From: Sutcliffiella tianshenii
GTDB taxonomy: Bacteria; Bacillota; Bacilli; Bacillales; Bacillaceae_I
Assembly: GCF_016908565.1 (NCBI RefSeq)
Contig: NZ_JAFBED010000002.1
Span: forward strand, 186,001-250,000
DNA length: 64,000 nucleotides
Reading direction: 5' to 3'
Made by a program: the position numbers and the translations under genes. How positions within the stretch are numbered: the stretch's first letter is position 1; each line of letters starts with the position of its first letter. Under the pieces are notes generated by a model. It was not told where the DNA came from. It was given only the letters and a program-made list of their open reading frames with translations, and did no database searches. Of this stretch, positions 37,940 through 47,093 are shown in pieces.

Positions 37940-38875
37940 ATGGAATCAGTAAATCAGTTAAAACGGAAGATGGCAGAAGTCATAATCGGGAAAGATGAAG
38001 TGGTTGAATTACTATTCAATGCATTGATCAATAAAGGTCATGTACTGCTTGAAAGTGTGCCTGGTACAGGTAAAACCATGCTTGCAAAAAGCTTTGCGAA
38101 AACGGTGGAAGCGGATTTCAAACGGATTCAGTTCACTCCTGATGTGTTGCCGAGTGATGTAACCGGCATTCAATTCTTCAATCCAAAGGAGCAGAATTTC
38201 GAGCTTCGTCCTGGTCCAATCATGACGAATATCCTTTTGGCTGATGAAATAAACCGCGCAACGCCAAGGACACAATCAAGTCTACTTGAGGTGATGGAAG
38301 AACGCCAGGTAACGATCGATGGAGAGACACTTCTGATTCCCGGCCCGTTTATGGTGGTTGCGACCCAGAACCCGATTGATTCCCAACAGGGAACATTTCC
38401 CCTTCCCGAGGCACAGATGGACCGTTTCTTCATTCAGCTGGATATGGGATATCCAACATTTGAAGAAGAAAAGCAGATCATGAACCGTTACAGGGAGGAT
38501 GATCCGATCCAGCATTTGACCGCTTTATTTTCTAAAGAAGAAATATTGGATTTTCAACAGGACGTAAAAAGAGTAAAAGTATCATCTGTGGTTGAGGATT
38601 ACATATTGGAAATCGTCCATGCTACGAGAAGCCATGAGGAAATAGAAGTTGGTGTCAGTCCCCGCGGAACATTGGCACTGATGAGAGCCGCTCAGGGCAA
38701 TGCATTTATCAATGGTCGGGAATATGTACTGCCAGAGGACGTCAAAAAGATGTCGGCTTACGTGTTGAGCCATCGAATTGTCCTTACAATGGAAGGATCC
38801 TTGAAGAAAACGAACAAGCAGATCATGAATGAAGTGCTTTCGCGTGTAACGGTTCCTGTGGAGGCGACAAATTAG
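37940..38875 (+). CDS. MoxR family AAA ATPase
   Basis: This 311-residue AAA protein has Walker A ESVPGTGKT, Walker B ILLADEINRA and the arginine-finger region MDRFFIQLDMGYP of the MoxR family. MoxR proteins act as chaperones that mature other protein complexes, commonly with a neighbouring DUF58 protein. Here the DUF58 gene begins two bases after the stop. AAGAGGGGTG and AGGAAG precede ATG 37940. It is the first of three genes in one operon; the molecular client is unknown. Confidence 0.92.
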   Translation: MESVNQLKRKMAEVIIGKDEVVELLFNALINKGHVLLESVPGTGKTMLAKSFAKTVEADFKRIQFTPDVLPSDVTGIQFFNPKEQNFELRPGPIMTNILLADEINRATPRTQSSLLEVMEERQVTIDGETLLIPGPFMVVATQNPIDSQQGTFPLPEAQMDRFFIQLDMGYPTFEEEKQIMNRYREDDPIQHLTALFSKEEILDFQQDVKRVKVSSVVEDYILEIVHATRSHEEIEVGVSPRGTLALMRAAQGNAFINGREYVLPEDVKKMSAYVLSHRIVLTMEGSLKKTNKQIMNEVLSRVTVPVEATN

Positions 38876-38877
38876 AA

Positions 38878-40050
38878 ATGGGAATATGGAGTCAACAAAT
38901 TGATAATCTGAACCATCATAAATACCTTCGGGCGGGAGCGTTTATCCTGATGTTTGGAGGTATGCTGAGTGGGAATGCCATTTTCTTTTTTATCGGGAGC
39001 CTTTACATGTTTTATTTCCTGGCTTGCTATCTGTATTTGGACCGGGTGGGCAGGAAGCTGGAATTTTCGATTGTGGAAGAGCAGATCAAGCTTTTCCCGA
39101 ATAATGAAGGTAAATTTACAATAAAACTTGAACAACACTCCAGATTGCCGATTTTTTTTGGCAATATCCATCTTGCAGTCGATAAAAACCTGAAATTTCA
39201 GGCTGGAGATGAGAGAAAACAGATGAGTATCTTAAAAATACCTTTTTCGATCATGGGCAAGGGTGTCCTGCAGATTGAGGTCCCATTTACGGCCCGGTCC
39301 CGTGGGGTAGCTAAAATCCGGCGAGTTGATATTGATATCCGCCATTTCATGGATGCAGGAAAGGTTTATCGCCATAAGACGGACCTTATTAAATTTGAGG
39401 CTATTGTGTATTCGGAACGAAAAGTTGTGGCCGGTATGGAAAGGATAGTGCCGCGTAATCAGGGAAGCTATGCGATGAAATCCTCCCTTTTCGAGGATAG
39501 GACCACAATTGTGGGGACGAGAGATTATCAGGACGGGGATGCCTTCAATAAAGTGCATTGGAAGGCTAGTGCAAGAATGGCAAAGCTTCAGACAAAACTG
39601 CATGAAAGAACCTCACAGTTCTCTTGGTTGCTGGTGGTGGATATCCGCTCTTCTGATTTTGAAGAAAGGCTGAAGGCGGTCACGTTTTTGCTTCACCATG
39701 CAGCAGCAAATCATATTCCGTTTTCCCTGCTTGTCAATATTAAAAAAGCGGGCAAGCCTTCTTACTTCGAATTGCCTTCAGGTGAAGGGAAAAAACAATT
39801 GCAGATGGCTTTGACGTTTCTGGCCCGGCTGCAATCCAACAATGTTGCAATCAATATGGAATCCTTTGAAAGAATCACCTTTCAGCATGCATTAACCTCT
39901 CCTTATGTCATTATTTGTGCGGATCAGGAGCGAATAGCCGGCTGGAAAATGCCTTCCTCGACTAAAGTGTATACCTTGGACGGCACAGACCAGCTTTTCA
40001 GGTTAAATCCTTGGCGTTTCAATCAGAGGCAGGAGGTGCAATATGGTTAA
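38878..40050 (+). CDS. DUF58 domain protein
   Basis: This 390-residue protein has two N-terminal membrane segments (about residues 18-50), a central beta-rich region, and a C-terminal DUF58/von Willebrand A-like domain. The characteristic stretch FEDRTTIVGTRDYQDGDAFNKVHWKASARM (starting near residue 203) is the DUF58 hallmark with its REYxxGD-x-RxIxW pattern. It is encoded directly after moxR and overlaps the next gene by eight bases. The trio is presumably one membrane complex, of unknown role. Confidence 0.9.
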   Translation: MGIWSQQIDNLNHHKYLRAGAFILMFGGMLSGNAIFFFIGSLYMFYFLACYLYLDRVGRKLEFSIVEEQIKLFPNNEGKFTIKLEQHSRLPIFFGNIHLAVDKNLKFQAGDERKQMSILKIPFSIMGKGVLQIEVPFTARSRGVAKIRRVDIDIRHFMDAGKVYRHKTDLIKFEAIVYSERKVVAGMERIVPRNQGSYAMKSSLFEDRTTIVGTRDYQDGDAFNKVHWKASARMAKLQTKLHERTSQFSWLLVVDIRSSDFEERLKAVTFLLHHAAANHIPFSLLVNIKKAGKPSYFELPSGEGKKQLQMALTFLARLQSNNVAINMESFERITFQHALTSPYVIICADQERIAGWKMPSSTKVYTLDGTDQLFRLNPWRFNQRQEVQYG

Positions 40051-41248
40051 CATTTGGAAAAATTGCCTTACCATGCTGATGGAACTGAATTTGTTCTTCT
40101 TTTTCATTTTACTTTTCTATATGGATGCAAAAGCATTGCCATCCATCCCTGGAGTTTTAGCGGCCTATGCAGCTACTGTTGGAATCTATATATTACTGTC
40201 CAAGCGGCTTCCTGACACATATGTATCCATCATGTTTGTTGCACCCGTCATTAGTTTATTGGCATACCTATTGAATTTCCACATAGCTGTTGCCATTTTG
40301 ATGGGTTTATTCTTGAGCTATCGCGGGTTTATGAATTTTATCGAGGAAAGACGGTTATCTTCCTTTACTTTGTTGATGAACTCTTTCTTTTGGATGCCTA
40401 TCATCTATGTCGGCGGTGTGGCTGCCGGTTATCCTTATGGTTCCACCTTGCTTGCATTGTTTGCGGGTCAGTTGGCATTGGTACTGCTCCTGTATACCGG
40501 GGAGACACTGTTCTCCCTAAAAGGAAACGCTGTGATGCAAAAGAGTGTTATTGCATCCACCGCTGCTGTTATTGGATTGGTCCTGGTAGTGACAGTGATG
40601 TTTTCCACCTTAGGCAAATGGGTGCTTGGTGGCGCATTCGGCATATTGGGGAGTGCTGTTTCATATATAGCAGGATTGATTGCAAGACCAATCATCTATT
40701 TGCTTGGTCTACATGACTGGACTGTGAAACCAAAAGGGCCGGTAGAGGAAAGCGGAATAGAATTTGAAGGGGATCAGGAGCCTGAAGCTGAAATGGTTTT
40801 AGATCAAGGCAGCCTTTTTGATAATCCATGGGTGCTGGCTATTGCTGCGATTGTCGTCATTACCGTCCTTTTTCTGATTCTTAGAAAGAAGAGAGTCGAG
40901 AAGGATGAGGATGAAAGAATGAATCAAACAAACTTCCTTTCTTCCTTAACTAAGAGAAAAGACGGTTTCCGCTTTTCAAGAAATGTGCAAAAACCTCCAG
41001 AAGATCAAGTAAGAAGGTTGATGTATGATCTCGAAAAGCTGGCCAAAAAGAAAGACAGGGGCAGATATCCATTTGAAACTTTAGAGGATTGGTTGAATCG
41101 CGAATCGTTTCTGAAACAGGAATTTATGCAGCTCTATGCCAAAGTGAGATATGGAGAGCTTCAATTGACTGAAGAAGAACATGAACAATGTCGTGAAATG
41201 GCCCAAGAGCTTCGAAAGACGTTAAGAGAACTGAAAAAAGCTGGATAA
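40043..41248 (+). CDS. Multi-pass membrane protein of the MoxR-DUF58 operon
   Basis: This 401-residue protein has about eight membrane segments up to residue 220, another at about 270-290, and a cytoplasmic C-terminal part of about 110 residues ending with a helical stretch that resembles the DUF4129-type tail of transglutaminase-like partners (Glu/Leu/Arg-rich, WLNRE). The usual third gene of such clusters carries a transglutaminase domain with a Cys-His-Asp triad between these parts; I see no such domain here. AGGAGGTG precedes ATG 40043, inside the end of the DUF58 gene, so translation is coupled. Confidence 0.75.
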   Translation: MVNIWKNCLTMLMELNLFFFFILLFYMDAKALPSIPGVLAAYAATVGIYILLSKRLPDTYVSIMFVAPVISLLAYLLNFHIAVAILMGLFLSYRGFMNFIEERRLSSFTLLMNSFFWMPIIYVGGVAAGYPYGSTLLALFAGQLALVLLLYTGETLFSLKGNAVMQKSVIASTAAVIGLVLVVTVMFSTLGKWVLGGAFGILGSAVSYIAGLIARPIIYLLGLHDWTVKPKGPVEESGIEFEGDQEPEAEMVLDQGSLFDNPWVLAIAAIVVITVLFLILRKKRVEKDEDERMNQTNFLSSLTKRKDGFRFSRNVQKPPEDQVRRLMYDLEKLAKKKDRGRYPFETLEDWLNRESFLKQEFMQLYAKVRYGELQLTEEEHEQCREMAQELRKTLRELKKAG

Positions 41249-41253
41249 TGGTT

Positions 41254-41303
41254 AAAGGCTGTCCAAAAAGTACTTTGCTTACTTTAGTGGACGGCCTTTT
41301 TTT
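41254..41303 (+). terminator. Intrinsic terminator after the MoxR operon
   Basis: AAAGGCTGTCCA pairs with TGGACGGCCTTT (one G-T/T-G pair) around a 21-base loop, followed by T6. Confidence 0.85.
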
Positions 41304-41559
41304 GATTCAAAAAGCCTTTGCATGAGGTTATAGGATAATTTTGGAAAGATTCCACCCTTAAAAAACGGCATATTCGGTGATATTCCGTGATTTTACCCCA
41401 TTATGGCGATTTATAGAATTATGCTTCTGAATGTTAGCGTTTACACTCACTATCTGGCTCTTATGCCGACTAATTAGGAGATCCCCCTTGAAACTGCTCC
41501 TCTACATGTTAGTATAAATGCGTTGTTAAAAAACGGACGGACAAGTCAGGAGAGATAAG
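41304..41559 (+). promoter_or_regulatory. Gap upstream of the proline operon with a possible promoter
   Basis: No gene is seen in this 256-base stretch. TTGAAA (41488) and TATAAA (41513) are 19 bases apart, longer than ideal, and form the only promoter-like pair near the operon. I looked for a proline T-box leader (the conserved GGTGG-type antiterminator sequence and a terminator before the gene) and did not find one. An osmotically controlled promoter would fit the gene order, as an inference. Confidence 0.4.
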
Positions 41560-42402
41560 ATGCTTAGTGAAAAAGTGATTGGATTTATCGGAGCGGGATC
41601 AATGGCAGAAGCAATGGTTTCAGGAATTGTTGCAAGTAAAATAGTTCCTGCCGAAAATGTGATTGTAAGTAATCGATCAAATGTGAACAGATTAAATGAA
41701 CTACAAAATAAATATGGTGTACGCGGTGTTGCAAAGGACAGCCTGCCTTTTGAAGAATTGGATATAATCGTCCTGGCGATGAAGCCGAAAGACATTGATC
41801 AAGCACTTTCCTTCTTAAAGGATAAAATAAAGCCTCATCAGCTGTTACTTTCCGTATTGGCAGGCATCTCCACTAACTATATGGAAGAGGGGCTGCACGG
41901 CAATCAGCCGGTTATCCGTGTGATGCCAAATACGTCAAGTATGATCGGGGAATCTGCTACAGCCATTTCAACAGGAACCTATGTAGGAATGGACCAAGTG
42001 ATGGACGCCAAGGCAATATTAAGCACAATTGGTAAAGTATATACCATTGGAGAGGAACAGATGGACGTCTTTACTGGGGTTGCCGGTAGTGGTCCTGCCT
42101 ATTTCTACTATCTGATGGAGCATATGGAGAAGACAGCAAACGAGGCTGGCCTGGATGAAAATGTAACACGGGATGTTGTAGCACAAACCATTTTGGGAGC
42201 AGCCAAAATGCTATTGACCAACCATGAAGAACCGGAAAGCCTGCGTAAAAAAGTGACATCCCCTAATGGGACAACCGCAGCAGGTCTTGAAGCACTAAGG
42301 GAAAATGGTGGGGGCAAGGCGATTTCCGCTGCAATCAAAGGAGCTGCACAACGCTCTAAGGAAATCAGTACAGAAAACGAAAGAGAATTGGTGTTAAGCT
42401 AA
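41560..42402 (+). CDS. proH: Pyrroline-5-carboxylate reductase (ProH/ProC type)
   Basis: This enzyme reduces 1-pyrroline-5-carboxylate to proline with NAD(P)H. The 280-residue product has the N-terminal Rossmann motif GFIGAGSMAEAM, VIRVMPNTSS, and the C-terminal family signature VTSPNGTTAAGLEAL. It is followed by a glutamate 5-kinase and a glutamate-semialdehyde dehydrogenase, giving a complete glutamate-to-proline route in one operon. The order proH-proJ-proA is that of osmostress proline operons in halotolerant bacilli, so I use that symbol; the housekeeping copy (proI) would be elsewhere. The symbol choice is inference. Confidence 0.88.
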   Translation: MLSEKVIGFIGAGSMAEAMVSGIVASKIVPAENVIVSNRSNVNRLNELQNKYGVRGVAKDSLPFEELDIIVLAMKPKDIDQALSFLKDKIKPHQLLLSVLAGISTNYMEEGLHGNQPVIRVMPNTSSMIGESATAISTGTYVGMDQVMDAKAILSTIGKVYTIGEEQMDVFTGVAGSGPAYFYYLMEHMEKTANEAGLDENVTRDVVAQTILGAAKMLLTNHEEPESLRKKVTSPNGTTAAGLEALRENGGGKAISAAIKGAAQRSKEISTENERELVLS

Positions 42403-42435
42403 AATATCAACAAAGACTGTAACAGGAGTGATTCA

Positions 42436-43545
42436 ATGAATCCCGCAACAAATATAAAACGGGTGGTTATAAAAATAGGGAGCAGTTCGCTGACAAGCTC
42501 CCATGGTGAAATCAGTAGAAAAAAACTGGAAAGATTGGTAGATGAAGTCGCTCAGCTTAAAGATCTTGGGTATGAAGTTCTTCTGGTTTCTTCCGGAGCG
42601 GTGGCAGCAGGCTATCGCAAGCTTGGTTGCTTGAATAGACCAACCTCCCTGCCGGAAAAGCAAGCGGCTGCTTCGATCGGACAAGGGCTGCTGATGGAGG
42701 CATACTCGGAACTACTTCTATCACACGGTTACGTTGCTTCTCAAATTTTGATAACAAGAGAAGATTTTTCGGATGAAAATCGCTACAATAACGCGCGTAA
42801 CACTGCAAATGTCCTATTAGAGCGTGGTATTGTACCGATCGTCAATGAAAATGACACCGTAACGGTAAATAGGTTGAAATTCGGGGATAACGATACCCTT
42901 TCTGCGAAAGTGGCTGGCCTTGTGGATGCGGATATGCTCCTTATCATGTCTGATATTGATGGGTTGTATGATGCAGATCCACGTAAAGATCCGGATGCCA
43001 CTTTACTCAGAAAAGTGGAGGAAATCACCCCTGTCATCGAAGCCGCTGCAGGTGATTCCGGAAGTGCTGTTGGGACCGGCGGGATGAAATCAAAAATTGA
43101 TGCAGTCAAGATAGCCATGGCATCTGGCATTCCTGCATTTTTAGGAAAGGCAGGTGTGCCTGACATCCTGCTTCAGGCAGTTGAAAAACAAGCGCTCGGT
43201 ACGTATTTTGAATCCAACGGCAACTTGAATCATAAAAAGCAGTGGATTGCATTTAATTCAGGACCTGAGGGTGAAGTGATCCTATCTGAAAATGCGGATA
43301 TATCCATGCTTGGTAAAAAACGACTCCTGCCTTCAAGCATCAGCAAGGTTAAAGGCTATTTCCAGGAAGGATCTGTCGTGAGGATCCTTGATTTTGAAGG
43401 AAACCGTATAGGTCTGGGTGTTGTCAATTATTCATCTGAACAATTGAGGGAATATGATCAGAGCGAGAATAAATATACAGAAGAAGTGGTCAAGCATGAT
43501 GATCTCGTCTGTCATCTTGAAGCTTCGATCCCTGTAGGAATATAA
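42436..43545 (+). CDS. proJ: Glutamate 5-kinase (ProJ/ProB type)
   Basis: This 369-residue kinase makes gamma-glutamyl phosphate, the first step of proline synthesis. It has the amino-acid kinase fold (KIGSSSLTS at the start, LLVSSGAVAAGY, ENDTVTVNRLKFGDNDTLSA and the GTGGMKSKIDA motif) and a C-terminal PUA domain from about residue 280 (SKVKGYFQEGSVVRILDFEG). The residues that normally confer proline feedback control lie in the kinase domain, and I cannot judge their state by eye. AGGAGTG precedes the ATG; it is 33 bases from proH. Confidence 0.92.
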   Translation: MNPATNIKRVVIKIGSSSLTSSHGEISRKKLERLVDEVAQLKDLGYEVLLVSSGAVAAGYRKLGCLNRPTSLPEKQAAASIGQGLLMEAYSELLLSHGYVASQILITREDFSDENRYNNARNTANVLLERGIVPIVNENDTVTVNRLKFGDNDTLSAKVAGLVDADMLLIMSDIDGLYDADPRKDPDATLLRKVEEITPVIEAAAGDSGSAVGTGGMKSKIDAVKIAMASGIPAFLGKAGVPDILLQAVEKQALGTYFESNGNLNHKKQWIAFNSGPEGEVILSENADISMLGKKRLLPSSISKVKGYFQEGSVVRILDFEGNRIGLGVVNYSSEQLREYDQSENKYTEEVVKHDDLVCHLEASIPVGI

Positions 43546-43581
43546 GAATATAAAGATAGTCAAAAAAATAGGAGGAATTGG

Positions 43582-44841
43582 ATGTCTTTAGTAATGGACA
43601 TAAATGTAGAAGCACAAGCGAAGGAAGCAAAGAGAGCGGCAAAGGTGGTCAGCTTGTTGACTACAGATCAAAAGAATGCTGTTTTGAAAACGATAGCGAA
43701 CACACTGGAAGGCAATGTGGACTATATTCTTAAAGCAAATGAACAGGACCTGGCCAACGGCCGTGAAAAAGGATATACGGAAGCATATATGGACCGCCTT
43801 GCACTATCTCCTGAGAGAATCGCTGATTTTGCAAATGGATTAAGGGAAGTTGCGGACCTTGAGGATCCTGTTGGGGATATTCTTTCTGACTGGACGCTTG
43901 AAAATGGACTACAGGTGGAAAAAGTGAGAGTTCCGCTTGGTGTGATCGGCATGATCTATGAAGCGCGTCCCAATGTGACAGTCGATGCGACGGGATTGGC
44001 ATTAAAGTCAGGGAACGCCATCGTCCTGAAAGGAGGTTCTTCTGCCATCCACTCCAATCAGGCCATTGTAGACATCATGCATAAGGCATTGGAGAAGACC
44101 TTGATACCGAAAGAGGCAGTTCAATTCATCTCCAGTACCGACAGGAAGGCAACAGAGCAGTTGTTCACCATGAAGGAGCATATTGATGTATTGATTCCAC
44201 GAGGTGGAGCATCCCTCATTAAAGCGGTTGTGGAAAATGCAACGGTACCTGTTTTGGAGACGGGTGTGGGTAACTGTCATCTTTATGTAGATGAGGCAGC
44301 AGACTTGGAAAAAGCTTTATCCATCATTGTAAATGCCAAAACCGACAGACCTGCCGTATGTAACGCTGCTGAAACGTTAATCGTCCATGAAAAATGGTTC
44401 GATAAAAATAAAAAAGAACTGATAGAAATATTTAAAGACCATAACATTCAGGTTCATGGGGATGAAGAAGCTGTACGAGAGTTTCCTGGAGCAATTCCAG
44501 CAGGTGAAGAAGACTGGACAAACGAGTACCTGAGTCTAGATATCGCTGTGAAGGTCGTAAAATCGATTGATGAGGCCATCGACCATATCGATGACTATGG
44601 AACCAAGCACTCTGAAGCGATCATCACAGAGGATAAGGAAGCTGCAAACAGGTTTATGAAGCTGGTGGATGCAGCGGCAGTCTACCATAATGCCTCCACA
44701 AGATTTACAGATGGAGGAGCATTGGGCTTTGGTGCAGAGATCGGAATTTCCACCCAGAAGCTACATGCACGTGGACCGATGGGCTTGCCTGCATTGACTA
44801 CAGTTAAGTATCAGATGACAGGTGATGGACAAATCAGATAA
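43582..44841 (+). CDS. proA: Glutamate-5-semialdehyde dehydrogenase
   Basis: ProA reduces gamma-glutamyl phosphate to glutamate semialdehyde, which cyclises to the ProH substrate. The 419-residue product has the aldehyde-dehydrogenase-like fold with the catalytic cysteine in KTDRPAVCNAAET, and the family's VPLGVIGMIYEARPNVTVD and RFTDGGALGFGAEIGISTQ segments. TAGGAGGAA precedes the ATG at 43582. It is the last gene of the three-gene proline operon, which ends in a terminator. Confidence 0.95.
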   Translation: MSLVMDINVEAQAKEAKRAAKVVSLLTTDQKNAVLKTIANTLEGNVDYILKANEQDLANGREKGYTEAYMDRLALSPERIADFANGLREVADLEDPVGDILSDWTLENGLQVEKVRVPLGVIGMIYEARPNVTVDATGLALKSGNAIVLKGGSSAIHSNQAIVDIMHKALEKTLIPKEAVQFISSTDRKATEQLFTMKEHIDVLIPRGGASLIKAVVENATVPVLETGVGNCHLYVDEAADLEKALSIIVNAKTDRPAVCNAAETLIVHEKWFDKNKKELIEIFKDHNIQVHGDEEAVREFPGAIPAGEEDWTNEYLSLDIAVKVVKSIDEAIDHIDDYGTKHSEAIITEDKEAANRFMKLVDAAAVYHNASTRFTDGGALGFGAEIGISTQKLHARGPMGLPALTTVKYQMTGDGQIR

Positions 44842-44854
44842 CATGTCATATAAT

Positions 44855-44888
44855 GCAACCGTATCTCTAAAAGGGATGCGGTTTTTTT
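44855..44888 (+). terminator. Intrinsic terminator after the proline operon
   Basis: GCAACCGTATC pairs with GGGATGCGGTT (imperfect) and is followed by T7. Confidence 0.75.
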
Positions 44889-45087
44889 CTGTTTTTGAAG
44901 GAAATTAATGTCTTATTGTGGAAGAATCACTGAGATGGTAGTAATATGGTAGTATCAAAATAACAATCATTCCACTATACATAGATTTCTAGTGTAAATT
45001 TGTTACAAAGGATAGTGAAGTACAATCAAAACAAATATTTTTCTTGAAAGTATCATACAATTATCCATATTTTTTCTATCCCTAAGT

Positions 45088-45306
45088 GTGCTCACAATAT
45101 TGAGGAGAATCTTAGGGAGATTCTACAAATTTCTTCACCTCTTCATTTTAACCGTTTTTTCACTATTTTTCTTTTTTGGCGTGACATCCTATTCTGATCG
45201 ATTCTTTTGGATGATTTTTGGAGTGATTTTATTTGGGGTCATCCAGATTGTCCAGGCGATCCCGGAGAAACAAAGGAACCGCAGCTTCGGGACGGAAAGG
45301 GATTGA
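45088..45306 (+). CDS. Possible small membrane protein
   Basis: An open frame of about 72 codons encodes a protein with two hydrophobic segments (about residues 16-34 and 38-55) flanked by basic residues, ending in a charged tail. The only start candidates are GTG 45088, which lacks a ribosome site, and TTG 45100, just before an internal GAGGAG. A terminator follows at 45333, which supports a transcribed gene. I do not recognise the sequence, and the start is uncertain. Confidence 0.4.
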   Translation: MLTILRRILGRFYKFLHLFILTVFSLFFFFGVTSYSDRFFWMIFGVILFGVIQIVQAIPEKQRNRSFGTERD

Positions 45307-45332
45307 ATGAAATTTGGTTCATGCTTATGCGA

Positions 45333-45363
45333 AGGACGCCTGAAAACTTCAGGTGTCTTTTTT
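45333..45363 (+). terminator. Intrinsic terminator
   Basis: GACGCCTGAA pairs with TTCAGGTGTC (one G-T pair) around AAC, followed by T6. Confidence 0.85.
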
Positions 45364-45436
45364 CATGTAATCCACAATGGAGGAATTTAATGGAAAGTGT
45401 CGAATTTAGTAGTATAAACTAAAAGGGGATAGATAG

Positions 45437-45928
45437 ATGAAAAACAAAGTTGGAGCACTATTGAAGGTCATTGGTTTTGGAATTATCATTATCGGTTTCA
45501 TCTGGACAATAGTAGTTATTTCAGAAACAGAGAGTTTTGGCCTTGGTGCCCCGTTATTTTTTCAAATGTTCTTATACGGAATGGCGTTTATTGGATTTGG
45601 TGAAGTGATCAATCTTTTACAATCCATCCTTAATAAAATGAAACCAGCAGGAAATGATCAGGTTGTTGGAGAGAAGAAAAGTCTTCCTCAAAATATAGAT
45701 TATAGTGAAACTACAGGTTCTGCTGAAGCTGAGATAAGAGAATTTTATGCGAAACGCAACAGGAATGTCCAGGAGATAAAGCCTACCCCATTCCAAGACT
45801 TCTATATTGTTCACGTCGATGGAATCACTGTTCTTGTTGAACTGGGAGGATTCAGTCCCGAAGTGTATGCGAGTAACAACTGGCCGGCAGAAATCAAGAC
45901 TTGGCATGAAGAGAATTTTAAAAATTAA
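45437..45928 (+). CDS. Unknown membrane protein
   Basis: This 163-residue protein has two membrane segments (about 8-29 and 37-62) and a soluble C-terminal part of about 100 residues. The latter starts with an acidic, poorly ordered stretch and ends in a compact region (DFYIVHVDGITVLVELGGFSPEVY). AAAAGGGGATAG precedes the ATG. It lies alone between terminators. I do not recognise the family. Confidence 0.75.
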   Translation: MKNKVGALLKVIGFGIIIIGFIWTIVVISETESFGLGAPLFFQMFLYGMAFIGFGEVINLLQSILNKMKPAGNDQVVGEKKSLPQNIDYSETTGSAEAEIREFYAKRNRNVQEIKPTPFQDFYIVHVDGITVLVELGGFSPEVYASNNWPAEIKTWHEENFKN

Positions 45929-45967
45929 AAGAAGGTGTCCCTGGCTAAGAGGGACACCTTCTTTTTT
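45927..45967. terminator. Bidirectional terminator
   Basis: AAAAGAAGGTGTCCC pairs perfectly with GGGACACCTTCTTTT, serving the convergent membrane-protein and lipoprotein genes. Confidence 0.92.
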
Positions 45968-45988
45968 GTATCATTTTAATTGGACCAG

Positions 45989-46879
45989 TTATTCCGATTT
46001 TGAATCCCGCTTTTTAGAGTATCTCCTTACCACTATATAGACGATAAAAAAAGCAGCAGCCAATAATAGCAGAATCGGCGAATATCCGATCAGAAAAACA
46101 GCAAGGTCGGAGAAGAATGCCGTAATGGCGTTGAGGGAAGCGGCAAATGTTTTCTTTATCTTTTCGCCCGTCTTCAGATCCTCGTTGCCTTTTACATCTG
46201 GAATAGGGATGGAAACATCCGTGAAGTTCATTTCCACTTCAGCGAATTCCGTTTTATTATCCAAGTACTTCATCCTGCCCATCACCTGTTCGATCTCTTC
46301 CTGCACGACTGATAGGTCATTGGATATTCTAAGTAGGTCTTCGGTTTTCTCTGCTTTACTTAAAAGATCCAGCAGCCGTTCCTCCACCACTCTCTTCGCT
46401 TTCAATCTCGATGTCAGATCCACATACTCTTCTGTGACATCCTGCCCGACGACTCTCTTCTCGATCACTTTCCCCGAATATTCGTCCAAGCCATCTAAAA
46501 ACGCTGTCAGGGAATCATTTGGAATCCGGAGTGTGATGGAGCCATAGTCCTGCTCATTATTGGACGTGAAATTCACTTCAACCACGTACCCGTTAAGATC
46601 CTGGACGTTTTTTTCGACCTCATCAATCGAATTTCCGATGTCATCCACTTCCAATGACACAGATGCATTGTACATCACTTTGCGTCCGCTCGTTTCTTCT
46701 GGTGCTGCCTGCCCTCCATCATCACTGCTATCATCTGTATCAGCCCCGATTCCGCCTCCATAACCATCTCCCTCGGCGTATTCCATGTTTTTGGATGATT
46801 CGCTAGAGTCATTCGAGGCACTGCAGCCAGCAAGTAAAAATAAAATAAATGCCAAAGCTAAAAAAATTCTCTTTCCCAT
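45989..46879 (-). CDS. DUF4349 lipoprotein
   Basis: This 296-residue protein has a lipoprotein signal peptide with lipobox Leu-Leu-Ala-Gly-Cys, placing Cys19 at the mature N-terminus, then a Ser/Asp/Gly-rich linker to about residue 60. The DUF4349 domain follows, with the typical YNASVSLEVDDI, GYVVEVNF and LTSRLKAKRVVEERLLDLLSKAEKTEDLLRI coiled-coil region. A C-terminal membrane segment and basic tail complete it. The start at 46879 follows AGGGGTGAT; an earlier in-frame start has no ribosome site. Its role is unknown. Confidence 0.88.
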   Translation of the reverse strand: MGKRIFLALAFILFLLAGCSASNDSSESSKNMEYAEGDGYGGGIGADTDDSSDDGGQAAPEETSGRKVMYNASVSLEVDDIGNSIDEVEKNVQDLNGYVVEVNFTSNNEQDYGSITLRIPNDSLTAFLDGLDEYSGKVIEKRVVGQDVTEEYVDLTSRLKAKRVVEERLLDLLSKAEKTEDLLRISNDLSVVQEEIEQVMGRMKYLDNKTEFAEVEMNFTDVSIPIPDVKGNEDLKTGEKIKKTFAASLNAITAFFSDLAVFLIGYSPILLLLAAAFFIVYIVVRRYSKKRDSKSE

Positions 46880-47093
46880 AAGATCACCCCTTATAAAAAA
46901 GTAGACGTGAGTTTTGTAATAAAGTTCCATAAGATTTAGTGATTGTTTAAATATATTTCATCGAAGGCTGAAAAAAGAATTAGTGACTAAAATATAATAG
47001 ATTGATAAAATGTTGGTAAAATACCCCAATTAATTTTCGGGAGTTAAAGTGATGTAGGTTAAAAAGTATGTGTATAGACGGAGGGGGATATCG

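Noticed and set aside
41304-41559. T-box leader for the proline operon
   Set aside because: I found neither the conserved antiterminator sequence nor a terminator-antiterminator pair before proH.
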